DNA of 64,000 nt. It comes from Actinobacteria bacterium UBA2272. GTDB taxonomy: Bacteria > Actinomycetota > Coriobacteriia > Anaerosomatales > Anaerosomataceae. The notes under the pieces were generated by a model, which did no database searches, was not told the origin of the DNA, and saw only the letters and a list, made by a program, of their open reading frames with translations. Below are positions 1-9,215 of the stretch, piece after piece (position 1 is the first letter of the stretch; each line of letters starts with the position of its first letter). The position numbers and the translations under genes were made by a program. Location of the stretch: NCBI GenBank assembly GCA_002347725.1, contig DDXA01000004.1:930001-994000 (forward strand). Reading direction: 5' to 3'.

Positions 1-2
1 AC

Positions 3-1193
3 GGCGGAGACAGCTGGGAGTTCCAGGACTCCGGGTGCACCACCGAGCTCATCGATGTGCACTTCGTGGATGCCGACACCGGTTGGGTTTCGGGTAACGA
101 CGGGCTCATCCTCGCCACGGATGACGGTGGCGATACGTGGATCAAGCAGCACAGCGGTGGAACGCGCTACCTGCGCAGTCTGTACTTCGTGGATGCGGAC
201 ACAGGGTGGGGCGTTGGCGCTGGCGGCCACACGGTGGCCTACCGGTGGCCGCTTCCCCCGGTCGCGTCGCTTGAGGGCGCTGACCGTTACGCCACCGCTG
301 TTGATGTGTCGCGGCGGGCCTTCCCGATCGGCGCTGAGACCGTCGTGATCGCCACTGGCGCCAACTGGCCGGATGCTCTCGGCGGCACAGCACTGGCGGG
401 AGCGTTGAACGGCCCAGTCCTGCTTGTCGGCACGGACGTTATCCCGTCCGTTGTGACGCAGGAGATCGACCGTCTTGGGGTGACCGACGCGATCATCCTC
501 GGCGGCACATCGGCGGTCGGGGCACCGGTGGAGACCGCCCTCAAGACGCAGCTTGGCTCCGGCAACGTGGAGCGCATCGAGGGGGCCGACAGGTACGAGA
601 CGGCGGACGCGGTCGCTCTGCGCGTGATCGCGGAGCTCGGCGTGGACTACGACGGTATGGCGTTCGTGGCCACCGGCGGCGACTTCCCTGACGCGCTAGC
701 TGCGGCGCCACTTGCCGCCAGACAGCACTGGCCACTGTTCCTCGCTCACCCTGCGGGCGGACTGTCCGCCGGCACGAAGGCCGCCATGACCGACGTGACC
801 GACGCCGTCGTGCTCGGTGGAACCGCAGCCGTCTCATCGAACACGGCGACTCAACTTGCGACGGAACTGTCCGTCACCGTTGAGCGGCTGTGGGGCGATG
901 ACCGTTATGCAACCGCAGTGGCGGTGGCGACGTACGCCGTTGACGAGCAGGGCCACGATTGGGACCGCGTGGGCATCACCACCGGCATGAACTTCCCGGA
1001 CGCGCTTGCGGGCGGTGTGGCCCAGGGCAAGATGAACTCCGTCATGCTGCTCACACGACCGGCGCTGCTCGACCCCCAGACAGGCGCGGCGCTTGCGGCG
1101 CACAAGGCGGAGATCGACAGTGTCACCTTCTTCGGTGGTGTGAACGCGGTGACACAGAGCGTTCGAGATGCGATCGCCGCGGTCTTGGAGTAG
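3..1193 (+). CDS. CWB2 cell-wall-binding surface protein, N-terminus cut by window edge
   Basis: The frame is open to the left edge, so the true start and any signal peptide lie outside the window; 396 residues are visible. The first ~75 residues hold two repeats of the type VDADTGW-x-G with TxDGGDTW, typical of Ycf48/BNR-like beta-propeller blades. The remainder is three CWB2 (PF04122) repeats. Each has the family's hallmarks: a G-x-DRY-x-TA opening, a VVIATG-x-N-x-PDAL core, and an ILGGT-x-AV closing segment. In Clostridioides difficile, three CWB2 repeats bind the anionic polymer PSII and hold S-layer-type proteins on the wall, so a surface-anchored propeller is inferred here. A second CWB2 gene follows on the same strand. 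The propeller's ligand is unknown. Confidence 0.9.
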   Translation, partial: GGDSWEFQDSGCTTELIDVHFVDADTGWVSGNDGLILATDDGGDTWIKQHSGGTRYLRSLYFVDADTGWGVGAGGHTVAYRWPLPPVASLEGADRYATAVDVSRRAFPIGAETVVIATGANWPDALGGTALAGALNGPVLLVGTDVIPSVVTQEIDRLGVTDAIILGGTSAVGAPVETALKTQLGSGNVERIEGADRYETADAVALRVIAELGVDYDGMAFVATGGDFPDALAAAPLAARQHWPLFLAHPAGGLSAGTKAAMTDVTDAVVLGGTAAVSSNTATQLATELSVTVERLWGDDRYATAVAVATYAVDEQGHDWDRVGITTGMNFPDALAGGVAQGKMNSVMLLTRPALLDPQTGAALAAHKAEIDSVTFFGGVNAVTQSVRDAIAAVLE

Positions 1194-1295
1194 ACAGAAC
1201 GCGACAGATCGCAGCCGACGGCTTCGCCGGGACGAGCGAGGGGAGTGGGTACGTACATAGGTATCGTTCACATGATGCCAACTGAGGAGTCCGAC

Positions 1296-1607
1296 ATGGC
1301 GCGCGAAACGACCTGGCGACCCCATAGCACCCACGGCAAGCTGTCGCCCGCCCGGGAAGCGGCGCTTCCCGATTCGGCGTTCGCGTTCCCGTCACGCCGG
1401 ATGCTGCCGCTGACCGATGAGGGTCACGTGCGGAGCGCTATCGAGAACTTCACAGAGGTCGAGGGCGCATCTGACGAAGAGCACGAGATCGCGTTCGCCA
1501 ACATCCAGCGCGCCGCCGGCTTCTATCGCGTGCCGATGACCGAGACGGACTGGCGGCAGCTCGGCACCCGCCAGGTGAAGCCGGGCTACGAGCGCGAGCG
1601 CACGTAG
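1296..1607 (+). CDS. Small DUF6582-like protein of unknown function
   Basis: 103 residues, soluble, with no signal peptide or membrane segment. The N-terminal half contains KLSPAREAALPDSAFAFP followed by LPLTDEGHVRSAI. This resembles the DUF6582 pattern of a leucine-proline-x-SAFA-x-P turn followed by a (T/D)-x-x-HVRNAI helix, a family seen in bacteria and phages. The ATG at 1296 was chosen because GAGGAG sits 6 bases upstream; in-frame GTG and ATG codons at 1245 and 1272 lack such a site. It lies alone between two CWB2 genes. The family assignment is from memory of its motif, and no function can be given. Confidence 0.6.
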   Translation: MARETTWRPHSTHGKLSPAREAALPDSAFAFPSRRMLPLTDEGHVRSAIENFTEVEGASDEEHEIAFANIQRAAGFYRVPMTETDWRQLGTRQVKPGYERERT

Positions 1608-1687
1608 CCTCGACCCGCCGTGATCACCGTCCACGGCGTATGCTGTCTGTGACAGCCGAACCGGGAACACGGGGCCAGGGGGTTTCT

Positions 1688-3673
1688 ATGAGGCATTCAC
1701 ATCGGATTCGGGCCGGCCTGACGATGCTCCTCGTCGCTTCGCTTGCAGTGGCGGCGGCGCCTGCTGTGGCGGAGCCCACGTTCTCCGAGACGGTCGTTGC
1801 CGGAGGGACATCACCTGTCATGGCGCCGATGCAGGCCAGCCCCGAGATGGACGGGCGCTACATCGCGTACGAGTTCACACCAGGCTTCGACATAGGCGGC
1901 GCTGTCGACACCGACATCAAGGTTTACGACATCAAAGAGGGCGTGACCTATGACGTCAGTGATCGCACGGGCGACAACGACAACGACGTGAACGACACGA
2001 GTCCGGACGTGTCGATGGACACGGTCGTCTACCAGAGCATGCTTAACGCGCACGCCAACGTGTACCTTTACAACACCACCTGGTACAACTGGCGGCCAGT
2101 GACCAACAAGACTGCCGCGCAGACGCTCCCGAGAATCTCGGGGCGGTACATCCTGTGGCACGACGCGGACACGGACGCGTTGTGGTTCTACTCCGTCGAC
2201 TGGCCGCAGTATATGAACCAGTGGATGCCGGGCACAGTCGGCGTGTACTACGGCTCCTGGGACATCGATGGCGACACCGTGATCTTCGCCCGCGAGACGA
2301 CCGCAGGCAACTTCACCTTCTACAAGTGGACGGTGTGGTCGGACGCGGCACCCGAGGCGTTCGCCACGCATACGAGCGCTGGGCAGATCGCCGACGTCAG
2401 ACTGCACCACGATACGATGACGTACACCTATGGGGCGGCGCTCGATAAGGTGAACGTGAAGTCACTGCGCGGTGTGAGTTTCCGCCCGCCCTTCATGGCC
2501 GCGCGCGACGGTGATGTGTTCCATGGCATGTATGCGTACGAGAACCTCTCGGCAGGCGGTATCGGCCTCGTCCGTGACGGACTCTGGGCGACCACGTTGG
2601 GCGCGGGAGGGGCTGCCGAGACCAACCCCAGCGTGTTCGGCAACCGCGTCGTCTTTGAACGTGATGTCAATAACCGCGACATCATCATGGCAAGGGCGTC
2701 CGAGCCGCTGGCAGACCGTACCGCAGGAGACGACCGCTACAAGACGGCGGCTGCGGTGAGCTCGGAGTACTTCAGCACCGGAGCTGACGACGTCGTGCTG
2801 TGCACCGGGGAGGATTTCCCGGATGCGCTCTCCGCGGCTCCGTGGGCCCGCTTCCTGAAGGCCCCCGTCCTTCTCACGCGGCGCACCGCCGTGCCGTCGG
2901 CAGTGATGGACGAGATCGAGCGGCTCGGCGCCAAGAACGTGTGGATCATCGGCGGGGAGAGCGCGGTGTCCTCATCGGTGCAGACGCAACTCGAGACCGC
3001 CGGGCTCCACGTCGACCGGCAGCTGCAGGGCACGGACCGCTACGCCACTTCGGCCAAGGTCGCGATGTTCCTGTACGACGCACTCATGGCCGACGGGCGT
3101 CCGTTCAGCAACAGGGCGTTCGTCGCCCGGGGCGACGCGTTTCCCGACGCGCTCGCGGTTGCGCCCGTGGCTGCGACGACCTACTCGCCGATCCTCTTGG
3201 TCAGGACGCAGGCGCCGCTGCCTCCTGAGATCGACGACGTCTTCGAGTTCCTGCCGATCTGGGATACGTGGATCGCCGGCGGGACCGACGTCGTGAGCGA
3301 GGGGGTCGAAGAGGCTATCGAAGCGTGGAACAAACACCACACCGGTGTGGACCGCCCGGCGACCCGTATGGCGGGTGATGACCGCTACGAGACGTCGGCG
3401 AGGGTCATGCAGAATGCGGTTTCTATGAACTGGGTCGACCTGGACACGCTGGGTATCGCCACAGGCCTGAACTTCCCCGACGCGCTCGGTGGCGGTGCGG
3501 CGCTCGGCACGTATGGCAGCCCGCTTGTACTTACGCGACCGGACGCGCTGCCTCCCAAGGTGGCCGACGCGGTCACCTACCGCGCCCACGAGATCGGTCG
3601 CGTCGACATCTTCGGTGGTTCAGACGTCGTCTCCAACGGCGTGCGGACCACGATCGTCGGGCTGCTGCCGTAG
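1688..3673 (+). CDS. CWB2 surface protein with N-terminal beta-propeller-like region
   Basis: 661 residues. The ATG at 1688 follows AGGGGG and opens a clear signal peptide: basic MRHSHRIR, then a hydrophobic core, then the AVA-EP cleavage context near residue 29. Earlier in-frame codons would place extra residues before the signal. Residues ~30-345 contain repeated DG-x-YIAYE / SGRYILWHD / DGDTVIFAR strands with intervening Asp-rich turns. This looks like a TolB/PD40-type beta-propeller. Residues ~350-661 are three CWB2 repeats (G-DDRYKTA, GTDRYATS, GDDRYETS) ending in an IFGG-x-DVVS segment. The likely role is a wall-anchored propeller. It converges on the next CWB2 gene, with a shared terminator hairpin between them. 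Confidence 0.9.
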   Translation: MRHSHRIRAGLTMLLVASLAVAAAPAVAEPTFSETVVAGGTSPVMAPMQASPEMDGRYIAYEFTPGFDIGGAVDTDIKVYDIKEGVTYDVSDRTGDNDNDVNDTSPDVSMDTVVYQSMLNAHANVYLYNTTWYNWRPVTNKTAAQTLPRISGRYILWHDADTDALWFYSVDWPQYMNQWMPGTVGVYYGSWDIDGDTVIFARETTAGNFTFYKWTVWSDAAPEAFATHTSAGQIADVRLHHDTMTYTYGAALDKVNVKSLRGVSFRPPFMAARDGDVFHGMYAYENLSAGGIGLVRDGLWATTLGAGGAAETNPSVFGNRVVFERDVNNRDIIMARASEPLADRTAGDDRYKTAAAVSSEYFSTGADDVVLCTGEDFPDALSAAPWARFLKAPVLLTRRTAVPSAVMDEIERLGAKNVWIIGGESAVSSSVQTQLETAGLHVDRQLQGTDRYATSAKVAMFLYDALMADGRPFSNRAFVARGDAFPDALAVAPVAATTYSPILLVRTQAPLPPEIDDVFEFLPIWDTWIAGGTDVVSEGVEEAIEAWNKHHTGVDRPATRMAGDDRYETSARVMQNAVSMNWVDLDTLGIATGLNFPDALGGGAALGTYGSPLVLTRPDALPPKVADAVTYRAHEIGRVDIFGGSDVVSNGVRTTIVGLLP

Positions 3674-3706
3674 GCGTCCGTCCGGGCAACGTACTGCAGG
3701 CAGCAG

Positions 3707-3731
3707 AAGGGCCCCGCGCTGCGGGGTCCTT
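3707..3731. terminator. Bidirectional terminator hairpin between convergent CWB2 genes
   Basis: CCCCGC (3712-3717) pairs with GCGGGG (3721-3726) across a three-base GCT loop. The stem extends outward through a G-T wobble, two G-C pairs and two A-T pairs. It lies 34 bases after one stop codon and 27 bases before the stop of the opposite-strand gene, so it can serve both. There are A residues on one flank and only a short T run on the other. Confidence 0.75.
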
Positions 3732-3757
3732 CGCGTGAAGCGCGCTCATGCCTGGGG

Positions 3758-5701
3758 CTACTCGAGCCAGCCCCTCAGTGTGGTGCGCACACCGGCGTTC
3801 AGCGCATTCGGCCCACCGAGGAAGGTCACGTAGCGGATCTCCTGCTCGTGCCCGGTACAGAAGTCCTGAACAGGCAGCGAGAGAGCGTCCGATCGTGTGA
3901 GCAGCATCGGCGCGTACCGCGCACCTGCGAGCTGACTGCCGGCCAGCGCGTCCGGGAACGACTGCCCGGTGGCGACGCACATGCCGCTCGCGCCGAATCC
4001 GAAGAAGTCGCGCGCGAACATCGCGATCTCGTAGGCGGTCTCGTAGCGGTCGCCACCCCAGACCCGGTAGACGTTGTCGTTCCCGAAGCGCCCCTTCAGC
4101 GCCGTCTCAACACCCGTGCTGACAACGCCGGTACCACCGACGATCACCGGGTACTCGACCCCGTCGGCCTGCATCTGATCCATCGTCGCTGCCGGGATGC
4201 TCGTTCCCGGCACGAGGTAGATGGGGATGTCGAGCGCGTAAGAGATCGATGATGCTGCAAGCGCATCGGGGTAGTTGAGTCCGGTCGCCACAAAGGCGTA
4301 GGGCTCGTCGAGGTTGCCCGAGCCGCCGGAGATCTCGTTGGCGATCGCGAGTGCGGTCTGGTAGCGATCTCCACCGGCGATGCGCTTGGGCGGATCGATG
4401 TCGGCGGCAATGGCGTTTGCGATCTGCTCAACGACGTGGTCTGAGATCGCCGAGGTGCCTCCGATGATCCAGACGTCATCGTCCACGCCGAGGTCCACGA
4501 TCGCATCCTCGCACGCGGGGGAGAGCTCGTTGCCATCGGTGAGCAGGATCGGGATGTTCTCCTGTCCGGCCAGCGCGGCAGCGCCGAGTGCATCGGGGAA
4601 GTTCGTGCCGGTGGCGATCAGTACCGAGGGCGCGCCCTGGGGGAACGCCGCCAGAGCGATTGCGGCAGCGGTCTGGTACCGGTCCGAGCCCCATATCTCC
4701 TGCGCGTCGTGCGTCCACATCGGCCCGCCGATGGACACGTCGCCGTCGCCGTCTGCGTAGATGTTCGTGATGACGCCGAGGTGCATGTCCGGGGACGCGA
4801 GGGGCACCGCGGTCGTGAAGACGTCGTAGTACTCCCCGGCAAGCAGGTCGTAGAAGCCGATCTTCGGGTTGCCGGGCTGCGTGTCGCGGAAGACGACCCA
4901 GTCGCCATCGATCGACGGTTGGTCCTGCGTACCCGCGCCGCGCCCGACCGTGACGGCGCGCTCGGTAGAGAGATTGAACGCGCGGATCTCCCAGGACCCG
5001 CCGTAGTACTCGGACCAGACGACCCACTCCTGGCAGATGTCCAGCTCGAGAGTCTCGTTGGTGGTGTAGACGAGCGGCCACGGCTGCCCGCCCACGGAGC
5101 GGTCCCAGAACCACACGCCCGGAAGACCGGCGCGTTCATCCAGCCACACGAACACGTCGCCCCAGACCGCCGGCGTGCGCTGGTCGCCCGTGGCTACACA
5201 CACGGGGAACTCGGTTCCGGTCACGAGGTCCCGCGCGTAGATGTCGCCGTTGCCGTTGCGCCAGTCCTCCCACACCACGTAGCGTCCGTACGTGTCCGGG
5301 ACCCGCTGGTCGCCAGCTGCGGTGACCACTGAGGTTTCCGCGCCGCCGTTGCGCGGGATGCCGTAGATGTCAAAGTTGCCGTTGCGGTTGTCCATCCAGA
5401 CGATCCAGTCTCGACCGATCGCCGGTTCGCTCTGCGCGCCGGAGCGGACGGAGATCGGCGTTGTGACGTTGTCCGCCCAGCTGTAGATGTCCCGGTTGCC
5501 GTTGCGGTCGTCGGCCCAGACCACCGTGCCGTCCCAGATCCTCGGCGTCATCTGGACATGGTCATCCATGGTGATACTCATGCCGTCGATGCCCGTGACT
5601 GCCGCGCCAGCAAGCGCGGGAAGGGCGACGAGCACCCCGATGAGCATCAGGGCGAGCACCGCTCGGCGGTGTGACCTGTGACCGAACCCCATTCCACCCA
5701 T
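3758..5701 (-). CDS. CWB2 surface protein with WDxRNGNxDIY beta-propeller
   Basis: 647 residues. The ATG at 5701 has GGGGAGGAG 7 bases upstream, and the protein starts MGGMGFGHRSHRR followed by a hydrophobic signal segment ending near ALAGA. Residues ~45-330 carry successive blades built on W-x-D-x-RNGN-x-DIY (for example WADDRNGNRDIY, WMDNRNGNFDIY and WEDWRNGNGDIY). These alternate with W-(I/V)-V strands and form a beta-propeller of about six units. Residues ~345-647 are three CWB2 repeats (GSDRYQTA, GGDRYQTA, GGDRYETA). The gene is convergent with the preceding CWB2 gene, which has the same propeller-plus-anchor plan but different blade motifs. No catalytic motif is seen; adhesion or polysaccharide binding is possible but is inference. 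Confidence 0.9.
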   Translation of the reverse strand: MGGMGFGHRSHRRAVLALMLIGVLVALPALAGAAVTGIDGMSITMDDHVQMTPRIWDGTVVWADDRNGNRDIYSWADNVTTPISVRSGAQSEPAIGRDWIVWMDNRNGNFDIYGIPRNGGAETSVVTAAGDQRVPDTYGRYVVWEDWRNGNGDIYARDLVTGTEFPVCVATGDQRTPAVWGDVFVWLDERAGLPGVWFWDRSVGGQPWPLVYTTNETLELDICQEWVVWSEYYGGSWEIRAFNLSTERAVTVGRGAGTQDQPSIDGDWVVFRDTQPGNPKIGFYDLLAGEYYDVFTTAVPLASPDMHLGVITNIYADGDGDVSIGGPMWTHDAQEIWGSDRYQTAAAIALAAFPQGAPSVLIATGTNFPDALGAAALAGQENIPILLTDGNELSPACEDAIVDLGVDDDVWIIGGTSAISDHVVEQIANAIAADIDPPKRIAGGDRYQTALAIANEISGGSGNLDEPYAFVATGLNYPDALAASSISYALDIPIYLVPGTSIPAATMDQMQADGVEYPVIVGGTGVVSTGVETALKGRFGNDNVYRVWGGDRYETAYEIAMFARDFFGFGASGMCVATGQSFPDALAGSQLAGARYAPMLLTRSDALSLPVQDFCTGHEQEIRYVTFLGGPNALNAGVRTTLRGWLE

Positions 5702-5960
5702 GTCGCACTCCTCCCCTGGTCCTGCCAATGCGCGTCGGTGTGACGAGAACCCCCCCGGAGACGCACGCCACCGCTGGTGCGGCAGGCGCTGGCTACGGCA
5801 CTTAGATACCCCGCGATGAGCGCATGAGAACGGCTGGTGCTCCGGGTTTCCGTGAAGTCAGCACCGCACCCGCGCCATGTGCGATGCTTGCGCTGCACGT
5901 TCCGGTGTGTCGGTTGCAGCGGGAGGCGGAGAAGCCCCCAGGCAGATATGTGAGGTCACA

Positions 5961-7001
5961 GTGAAGATCGGACTCGTCGGCTTCGCCGGCTCGGGCAAGA
6001 CCACGGTGTTCAATACGATGACCGGACTCGACGTGCCGATCGGTTACGGCGGTGAGGTGCGGCTCGGCACCGTGCGCGTGCCCGACGAGCGCATTGACCG
6101 GCTCTCGGCTATCTTCCGCCCGAAGAAGACGATCTACGCCGAGATGACCTTCTGCGACGTGCCCGGTGAGCACGGGGCGGAGCGCACGGGTCTGTCATCG
6201 CGGACACTGTCGACGATCCGAGAGCAGGAGGCGCTCGCGCTCGTCTTGCGCGACTTCGAGGATCCGGCGGCCGGGGGCGACGCGAACCCCCTCCGGGATC
6301 TGAACGCCTTCTCGGACGAGTGTGCTCTGGCCGATCTGGCGCTCGTCGAGGGACTGCTCACACGCGCGCGCAAGGAGAACCTGCCCCCGGCCGACCGCGA
6401 TCGCCTCGAGATGATGCGGGGAGTCCTGGAGGACGGCCGACCCCTGCGCACACTCTCGGCCGACCAACTCGATCGTGACTCGCTGCGGAGCTACCAGCTC
6501 CTGACGGACCGGCCGCTGCTCGTCGTCGTCAACCGTGACGAGGACCGGGCCGCCGCCTCGCTGCCGGACGATCTGGTGGGGCGCATCGACGAACTCGGTG
6601 CGGCCGGGCTGGTACTCTCGGCAAGCGCCGAGGCCGAGATCGCCGCGCTCGACCCCGATGACCAGACGGCCTTCCTCCAGGACCTCGGCCTCACCGAACC
6701 GGCGCTCTCACGCTTCATCCGGAGCGCCTACGGCCTCCTGGACCTCATCAGCTTCTTCACCGTCGGTGAGGACGAGGTGCGCGCATGGACGATCACGCGC
6801 GGGATGACGGCACGCAAGGCTGCCGGACGGATCCACTCCGACCTCGAGCGCGGCTTCATCCGTGCCGAGGTCATGCCCTACGCGGCGTTCATGGAGTACG
6901 GCAGCGAGCAGGCCGTGAAAGCGGCCGGGCGTTTCCAGACGGAGGGCAAAGAGTACATCGTGGCCGACGGCGACATCCTGAACATCCGCTTCAACGTGTA
7001 G
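5961..7001 (+). CDS. YchF-like GTPase/ATPase with C-terminal TGS-like domain
   Basis: 346 residues. The GTG start at 5961 follows GAGG and gives the expected VKIGLVGFAGSGKTT beginning; the upstream in-frame ATG would add 28 unrelated residues. Motifs are Walker A G-FAGSGKTT (residues ~7-15), the G3 motif DVPGEHG, a G4-like NRDE and a G5-like SAS. The C-terminus has a DUF933/TGS segment ending in DGDILNIRFNV, as in YchF. YchF (OLA1) proteins hydrolyse ATP more readily than GTP and act on ribosome-linked stress functions. The G4 here (NRDE, versus NMxE usual in YchF) and the weak overall match suggest a paralogue rather than YchF itself. It appears monocistronic. Confidence 0.8.
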   Translation: MKIGLVGFAGSGKTTVFNTMTGLDVPIGYGGEVRLGTVRVPDERIDRLSAIFRPKKTIYAEMTFCDVPGEHGAERTGLSSRTLSTIREQEALALVLRDFEDPAAGGDANPLRDLNAFSDECALADLALVEGLLTRARKENLPPADRDRLEMMRGVLEDGRPLRTLSADQLDRDSLRSYQLLTDRPLLVVVNRDEDRAAASLPDDLVGRIDELGAAGLVLSASAEAEIAALDPDDQTAFLQDLGLTEPALSRFIRSAYGLLDLISFFTVGEDEVRAWTITRGMTARKAAGRIHSDLERGFIRAEVMPYAAFMEYGSEQAVKAAGRFQTEGKEYIVADGDILNIRFNV

Positions 7002-7009
7002 GCGTACGC

Positions 7010-8323
7010 TCACGTTCCATCGTGCGCGGGCGGTGGCGCGGGCACCCGCGGGTCCGGACAGGACGACACGTGTGCCGTCGAGTCGAGCTCGGGTTCGTAC
7101 GCGCCGGGTTCGTCGAACAGCTTGAGTGCCCGCATCGGCGCGGCGACGGCCGCGACCGCGAGGATGATCAGGCCAAGGGCCACGAATGTCGCCCGCGCCC
7201 CGATGCGTTCGATGGCCACGCCCGCTCCCACGTAGCCCAGCGGCCCGGCCGCGTAGTAGGAGGCCATCAGCACACCGAGTACGCGCCCGCGCCGCACGGG
7301 ATCGGTCCGCGTTTGCATGGCAAGGTTGATGAGCGGATCGACCGGACCCCAGAACAGTCCGGCAAGGGTCGCCGCCACTATCAGCAGGGCGTAGGTGGGG
7401 GCGAGCGCCATCGCGAGGATCGACGCCGACGCCAGGACGACCGCGCCCGCGAACACGGGGTAGCGGCGTAGCCGGGGTCCGATGGCGGCATAGGTGAGTG
7501 CGCCGACCAGCCCACCTGCCGAGAGCGCGGTGAGCACGAGTCCGAGTGCGGCCGGTCTGCCCTGCTGCTGGAATATGTACGGCAGGACCACGCCCTCGAT
7601 CGGAAGGTAGACGGCCACGATCAGCATGCTCAGGAGTGTGGTGGCCCGAAGCAGCGGATCGCGCCACACGAGCCGTAGTCCCTCGGCCGAGCCCGCGAGA
7701 ACCGTGGCAGGGCGGTCCGCCGCCGCGGGTGTCCCCACGCCGGGTGCGCGGATGAACGTCACAATCGCGCATGAAATGAGGAACCCGGCCGCCGTTGCCC
7801 ACAGCGTGGTGGCCGGCCCTACCGTGGCGATCAGTATGCCGCCGATCGCGGGGCCGATGAGGAACGACACGCCCCAGGTCGCCTCGTGCACGGCGTTCGT
7901 CCTCGGCAGTGGCCAACGCGCCTCGGCGCCCATCTCCGGGATCATCGCCTCGCGGGCGGTCGCTCCGGCGGGGTCGAACACCGCGCCGAGCACCACGAGA
8001 ATGAGGATCAGCGTCATGTCGAGGCCGAGCAGCCGGTCGACGAGCGGGATGGCGGCTACCGAGAGCGCTGAGAACGCATCGGAGATGATCGACGTCCGCT
8101 TGCGGCCGAAGGTATCGACGATCGAGCCGGAGAACAGTGCCGAGAACAGCAGCGGGATCGCGGTGGCCGCTCCCACGAGGCCAGCCGACGTGGCCTGGCC
8201 CGTGCGCTCGAGCACCAGCCAGGGGATCGTCACGGCCGCGATCCCGTTGCCGATGCCGGAGACGAGCACGGCGCTCTCCAGCAAAGCGAGCGGTCCGAGG
8301 CGGCGGGTAGGGGCGGTGCTCAT
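7010..8323 (-). CDS. Major facilitator superfamily exporter
   Basis: 437 residues with about 12 hydrophobic segments. After TM2 it has the MFS loop signature FSGSIVDTFGRKRTS (the D-x-x-GRR/K motif A), and a weaker copy (IGPRLRRYPV) begins the second half. Acidic and small residues in the early helices fit a proton-coupled drug exporter of the MdtH/Tet-like type. The C-terminal ~35 residues are hydrophilic. The gene is divergent from a TetR regulator, and the 162-base shared intergenic region ends in a TetR-type operator. This makes control by that regulator possible. The substrate cannot be told from sequence. Confidence 0.85.
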   Translation of the reverse strand: MSTAPTRRLGPLALLESAVLVSGIGNGIAAVTIPWLVLERTGQATSAGLVGAATAIPLLFSALFSGSIVDTFGRKRTSIISDAFSALSVAAIPLVDRLLGLDMTLILILVVLGAVFDPAGATAREAMIPEMGAEARWPLPRTNAVHEATWGVSFLIGPAIGGILIATVGPATTLWATAAGFLISCAIVTFIRAPGVGTPAAADRPATVLAGSAEGLRLVWRDPLLRATTLLSMLIVAVYLPIEGVVLPYIFQQQGRPAALGLVLTALSAGGLVGALTYAAIGPRLRRYPVFAGAVVLASASILAMALAPTYALLIVAATLAGLFWGPVDPLINLAMQTRTDPVRRGRVLGVLMASYYAAGPLGYVGAGVAIERIGARATFVALGLIILAVAAVAAPMRALKLFDEPGAYEPELDSTAHVSSCPDPRVPAPPPAHDGT

Positions 8324-8460
8324 CGGCTTCGTGGTCTCCGGTCGTTACGAATGCGCGTGCTCCAGCGGACCGCTCGCGCTGCAGCCGCTCTGCCTGTGAG
8401 GGTACCCGATGCATGACATGGCGTGGTGCGGCCGGCGCCGTTCCCGGGTTTAGTCTCGGC

Positions 8461-8494
8461 TGAACATGTGTATAGTCTACTGAACATGTGTTCA
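8461..8494. promoter_or_regulatory. Probable TetR operator with overlapping -10 element
   Basis: TGAACA-TG-TGTTCA (8481-8494) is an inverted repeat of two 6-base arms. A copy with an intact left half (TGAACATGTGTATA) begins 20 bases upstream at 8461. A TATAGT -10 hexamer lies at 8471-8476 between the copies, which would put the transcription start within a few bases of the ATG at 8486. Binding of the dimeric regulator would block its own promoter, and perhaps the divergent MFS gene. Confidence 0.65.
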
Positions 8495-9148
8495 ATCGAT
8501 GCCACAGATGACCGAACGACCCTTGCGCGCATCCGCGACGCCGCGATCGTGCGCTTCGGTGAGGTCGGCTTCAGCAAGGCCACGGTGCGCGACATCGCTG
8601 CCGCCGCAGGTGTGTCGGCGGGTCTCGTCCTGCATCATTTCGGCTCGAAGGCGGGTCTGCGCGAGACGTGCGATGACTACGTCGTGGCCGAGTTCGCGCG
8701 ATCGCGGGTCGAGGCGGTCGAGTCGGGTGAGACCGATCCGTTCGCGGCGATGGCGAGCGTGCAGGCAGAGCAGCACCTGATGCGGTACTTCCTGCAGTCG
8801 CTCCGTGAGGGCTCGCCTGCCGCCGGCCGTCTGTTCGCCGCATCTTTCGAGGAGACGCTCAGGCTGATGGAGTTGAGTGTCGAGCAGGGCGTGATCCGCC
8901 CGAGCGACAACCTGCACGATGCGACCGCCGTGCTCCTCGCCTGGCAGTTTGGCGGCATGCTGCTCCAGGAGCACGTCGCGCGTGTGATGGGGGTAGGGAC
9001 CGATGTGGCTGAGATGATGCCGCGATACGCCTGTGCCTCGCTCGAGGTTCTGACCCACGGCGTGTTCGCCGACACCCGGTACGAGGACGCATGGCGGGAG
9101 TTCGCGGCGAACGGAGAACCGCCGCCTACGGAAGAGGACCCCGCCTGA
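8486..9148 (+). CDS. TetR-family transcriptional repressor
   Basis: 220 residues. The N-terminal helix-turn-helix is textbook Tet[41 protein letters not shown], residues ~14-54, split here as [20 protein letters not shown] and [20 protein letters not shown]. The C-terminal half is the variable ligand-binding and dimerisation domain. The ATG at 8486 falls inside an operator-like inverted repeat and just downstream of TATAGT, with no Shine-Dalgarno sequence, so translation is probably leaderless. Upstream in-frame codons would add non-homologous residues. A two-gene ABC exporter follows 67 bases downstream in the same direction, the usual arrangement for a repressor of drug-efflux genes. The MFS gene is divergent. 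Confidence 0.9.
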   Translation: MCSIDATDDRTTLARIRDAAIVRFGEVGFSKATVRDIAAAAGVSAGLVLHHFGSKAGLRETCDDYVVAEFARSRVEAVESGETDPFAAMASVQAEQHLMRYFLQSLREGSPAAGRLFAASFEETLRLMELSVEQGVIRPSDNLHDATAVLLAWQFGGMLLQEHVARVMGVGTDVAEMMPRYACASLEVLTHGVFADTRYEDAWREFAANGEPPPTEEDPA

Positions 9149-9155
9149 GCGGGGT
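9138..9155 (+). terminator. Hairpin at the end of the tetR gene
   Basis: ACCCCGC (9138-9144) pairs perfectly with GCGGGGT (9149-9155) around a CTGA loop that contains the stop codon. No T tract follows, so it may only attenuate transcription into the ABC genes or protect the 3' end. Confidence 0.45.
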
Positions 9156-9215
9156 GTTGCACATGGTATCCGAGGAGGGTCCGGGCGATCCTCCCCAACA
9201 CGAAGGAGCGGCAGT

